Below are positions 63,601 through 64,000 of a DNA stretch of 64,000 bases, one piece after another (position 1 is the first letter of the stretch; every line of letters begins with the position of its first letter). Both the position numbers and the translations under genes were made by a program. The notes under the pieces are model-generated. The model did not search any database and was not told the DNA's origin. It saw only the letters and a program-made list of their open reading frames with translations. This DNA is from Pandoraea anhela (lineage in GTDB: Bacteria; Pseudomonadota; Gammaproteobacteria; Burkholderiales; Burkholderiaceae): positions 62,001 to 126,000 of the forward strand of contig NZ_CABPSB010000006.1 of assembly GCF_902459655.1 (NCBI RefSeq). The letters run 5' to 3'.

Positions 63601-64000
63601 GCAAGGGGCAACTCTGCGGCATCGGCGTTGTAGAGCACTACGCTCAGATTGGAGGCCTCATGCGGCTGCAATCCGACGTAGCGCTCCAAAAGTTCGCGTG
63701 CTTGCTTTGCGGCGGCGGCTGGTTCGACATCGGTCATCGCCTCTTCGGTGCCGCGTGTGGGCGACTCCAAAAGACTATAGCCGTTGACCGTGCTGCTTTC
63801 CGAGACGAGCGCTGAGGTACTCGTGCGCTTGAGGATAGCGATCTCAGGATAAAACGGGTGTGCAATCTCGTCGGAGAGCTCCCGCATAAAGATTTCTCGG
63901 TCGCCATAGAGAATGCTGTCGCTTGACAGCAAGTGAGTGGCGAAACTTGCCACGCGCCGGGACTTCACCGCTAGCGCCTTCATGCGCTCAGGATGCCACG
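60651..64000 (-). CDS. FtsK/HerA-type DNA translocase, DptH/DndH-like (probably partial)
   Basis: The last in-window ATG is at 63983, giving 1,110 residues, but the frame stays open to base 64000 with no clear ribosome binding site, and related DptH-type proteins are larger, so the true start is probably outside. The C-terminus is a clear FtsK-type motor: Walker A AGATGSGKSVLIQALLLDI (about 875-893), ILIDPKMGVDY, Walker B PMVFLVHDEFADW (about 975-987) and IHLIFAAQRPDKDVMPMQLR. The N-terminal two thirds have no recognised domain. It is the first visible gene of the minus-strand operon and is likely its DNA-pumping subunit, as DptH is in Dnd-dependent restriction. Confidence 0.85.
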   Translation of the reverse strand, partial: WHPERMKALAVKSRRVASFATHLLSSDSILYGDREIFMRELSDEIAHPFYPEIAILKRTSTSALVSESSTVNGYSLLESPTRGTEEAMTDVEPAAAAKQARELLERYVGLQPHEASNLSVVLYNADAAELPLATVRELSSIQADGKLQCSVSVRHSDPAKLRSVYGELVNKAGDDPDLPVVSETSDNFISKLRISVTPISATPGESEQGFKAFDVAFLHDVVARAAQSEWLPVPWTNDRPNLDHAPSRWSYRSVSGENELKSTTFLTCPWQTASGWAYVSAVAAVDRETDASPDERYLPARRISLQSAALAGMIKDAHDLAEWVATYDELLDKRQLQHNDITVVRYRRGSTNGRNMIVSSTSELRLLGVLVRRRLEELNLQLDPEQLEAAAAKAKRDALSISGDIVLRAAKRGVSAGEMIGLVLSRYLLSEEFKASAAGCQVLTAYFLLDDYASWLSQPESRIADILALNVEERDEGIRIVISIVESKYVGADGLAKARRDSKDQLLSTLGMFREALFGDPGRLDRDVWLARLADMLIDAEIPPGMTGLMERARAKLREGDVEISLRGYSQVYVHTSDAGSASASDQELLDDAEGVQAWQEVFDRHDLRKLGEAYANGNGGSEARAGLGPHQPWAGHGFKKPAARVPWLAAIGQLVNGPSESPDDEAPANVADAGTLPQSSGPAAAEHEVPVQERIEASTNAAASVPASAPALPTDLGSSLSALVAAKFAGGAQADAEREAWAEEVKKKLKSALNSYGLQAAILGVRLTPNGCLVRLAGSDRLRVEDIENKRTQLLTTHAINLVTVQPKPGEIVVTVAGSKRQAVSLWELWSRREFNRNVAGINTSFLLGLQEINGALLYLNLGAEFGGLSSHEPHSLVAGATGSGKSVLIQALLLDIAATNSKDLAQIILIDPKMGVDYAPLADLPHMRSEIVTTKEKAAEVLEALVQEMEERYRAFAKARARDLPTYNAKVSADERLPMVFLVHDEFADWMLDDAYKSAVSAAVQRLGVKARAAGIHLIFAAQRPDKDVMPMQLRENLGNRLILKVSSEATSKIALDRPGAELLLGRGHLAAKLNGEQGLVFAQAPFLSDDDIAAAVTAISHDNSPKSAHGTA

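Larger units (their letters stand above)
47106..64000. mobile_element. Genomic island in tRNA-Ala(CGC) carrying an Ssp-type defence locus
   Basis: The left end is the tRNA 3' fragment; two tyrosine recombinase genes follow at once, then defence-like cargo. Composition changes from the strongly GC-biased polysaccharide genes to visibly more A/T-rich stretches (for example 47160-47230, 48740-48960 and 50200-50580). The right end is not in the window. No phage structural genes or conjugation genes are present in the visible 17 kb. Confidence 0.8.

Noticed and set aside
47106-64000. Prophage
   Set aside because: Only integrases are phage-like; no capsid, tail, portal, lysis or replication genes are visible.
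1-64000. CRISPR array or rRNA genes
   Set aside because: No regularly spaced repeat series and no rRNA-like sequence were seen anywhere in the window.

Overview
The window looks like a chromosome segment of a high-GC betaproteobacterium of the Burkholderiaceae, most like Pandoraea or Burkholderia. This rests on codon usage (strong GC at third positions), a cytochrome c oxidase cluster with a fused CuA/cytochrome c subunit II, and an O-antigen locus bounded by WbpL- and WbpM-type genes. The genus is inference from general knowledge; no database was searched.

Layout. (1) 1-6.8 kb holds a small catabolic group: an ATP-dependent 5-oxoprolinase-like HyuA/HyuB fusion (cut by the left edge), an MFS carrier, a DUF1445 protein and a divergent LysR regulator. 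DUF1445 proteins are linked to 5-oxoproline and D-glutamate metabolism elsewhere, so a pyroglutamate/D-glutamate salvage unit is a reasonable reading. (2) 6.8-12.1 kb is a minus-strand A1-type haem-copper oxidase operon: subunit II-cytochrome c, I, two subunit III proteins, IV. (3) 12.3-13.7 kb has a 2-oxoglutarate/Fe(II) dioxygenase and a NudK-like Nudix hydrolase. (4) 13.8-46.98 kb is a large surface-polysaccharide region. A 20-kb minus-strand block (33.7 down to 13.8 kb) makes CDP-6-deoxyhexulose intermediates (RfbF, RfbG, RfbH), carries a GtrA/GtrB-like pair, two SDR enzymes and a nucleotide-sugar dehydrogenase, and then a nonulosonic-acid-like set (LegC, NeuC/LegG, NeuD/LegH, a ThDP enzyme, NeuB/LegI, a PtmE-like nucleotidyltransferase), ending in a Wzx flippase and a glycosyltransferase. 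The neuB frame is broken by a third copy of an 8-bp tandem repeat. The plus-strand block at 34.5-39.2 kb (glycosyltransferase, SDR, WbpL, WbpM) starts the O-unit on undecaprenyl phosphate. A third block (40.3-47.0 kb) resembles an undecaprenyl-phosphate aminosugar modification pathway: polytopic transferase, GT2, formyltransferase-like protein, GtrA, methyltransferase, WecE-type aminotransferase.

(5) From 47.1 kb to the right edge is a genomic island. It begins at a detached 3' half of a tRNA-Ala(CGC) gene (minus strand, its terminator still in place), followed by two different tyrosine recombinases. Its cargo is two convergent operons. The plus-strand operon encodes a DUF4007 protein, a 1,111-residue P-loop ATPase and a PAPS-reductase-family PP-loop protein, which is the SspB-SspC-SspD arrangement of Ssp DNA phosphorothioation systems. 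The minus-strand operon encodes an FtsK/HerA-type ATPase (probably continuing past the right edge), an SF2 helicase-like protein with degenerate motifs, a GHKL/MORC-like ATPase, a PD-(D/E)xK nuclease of the DUF4297-like type and possibly a small fifth protein. This operon is the natural candidate for the phosphorothioation-dependent restriction arm. No sspA and no sspE are in the window. The pairing and make-up of this restriction operon is the most interesting part of the window.
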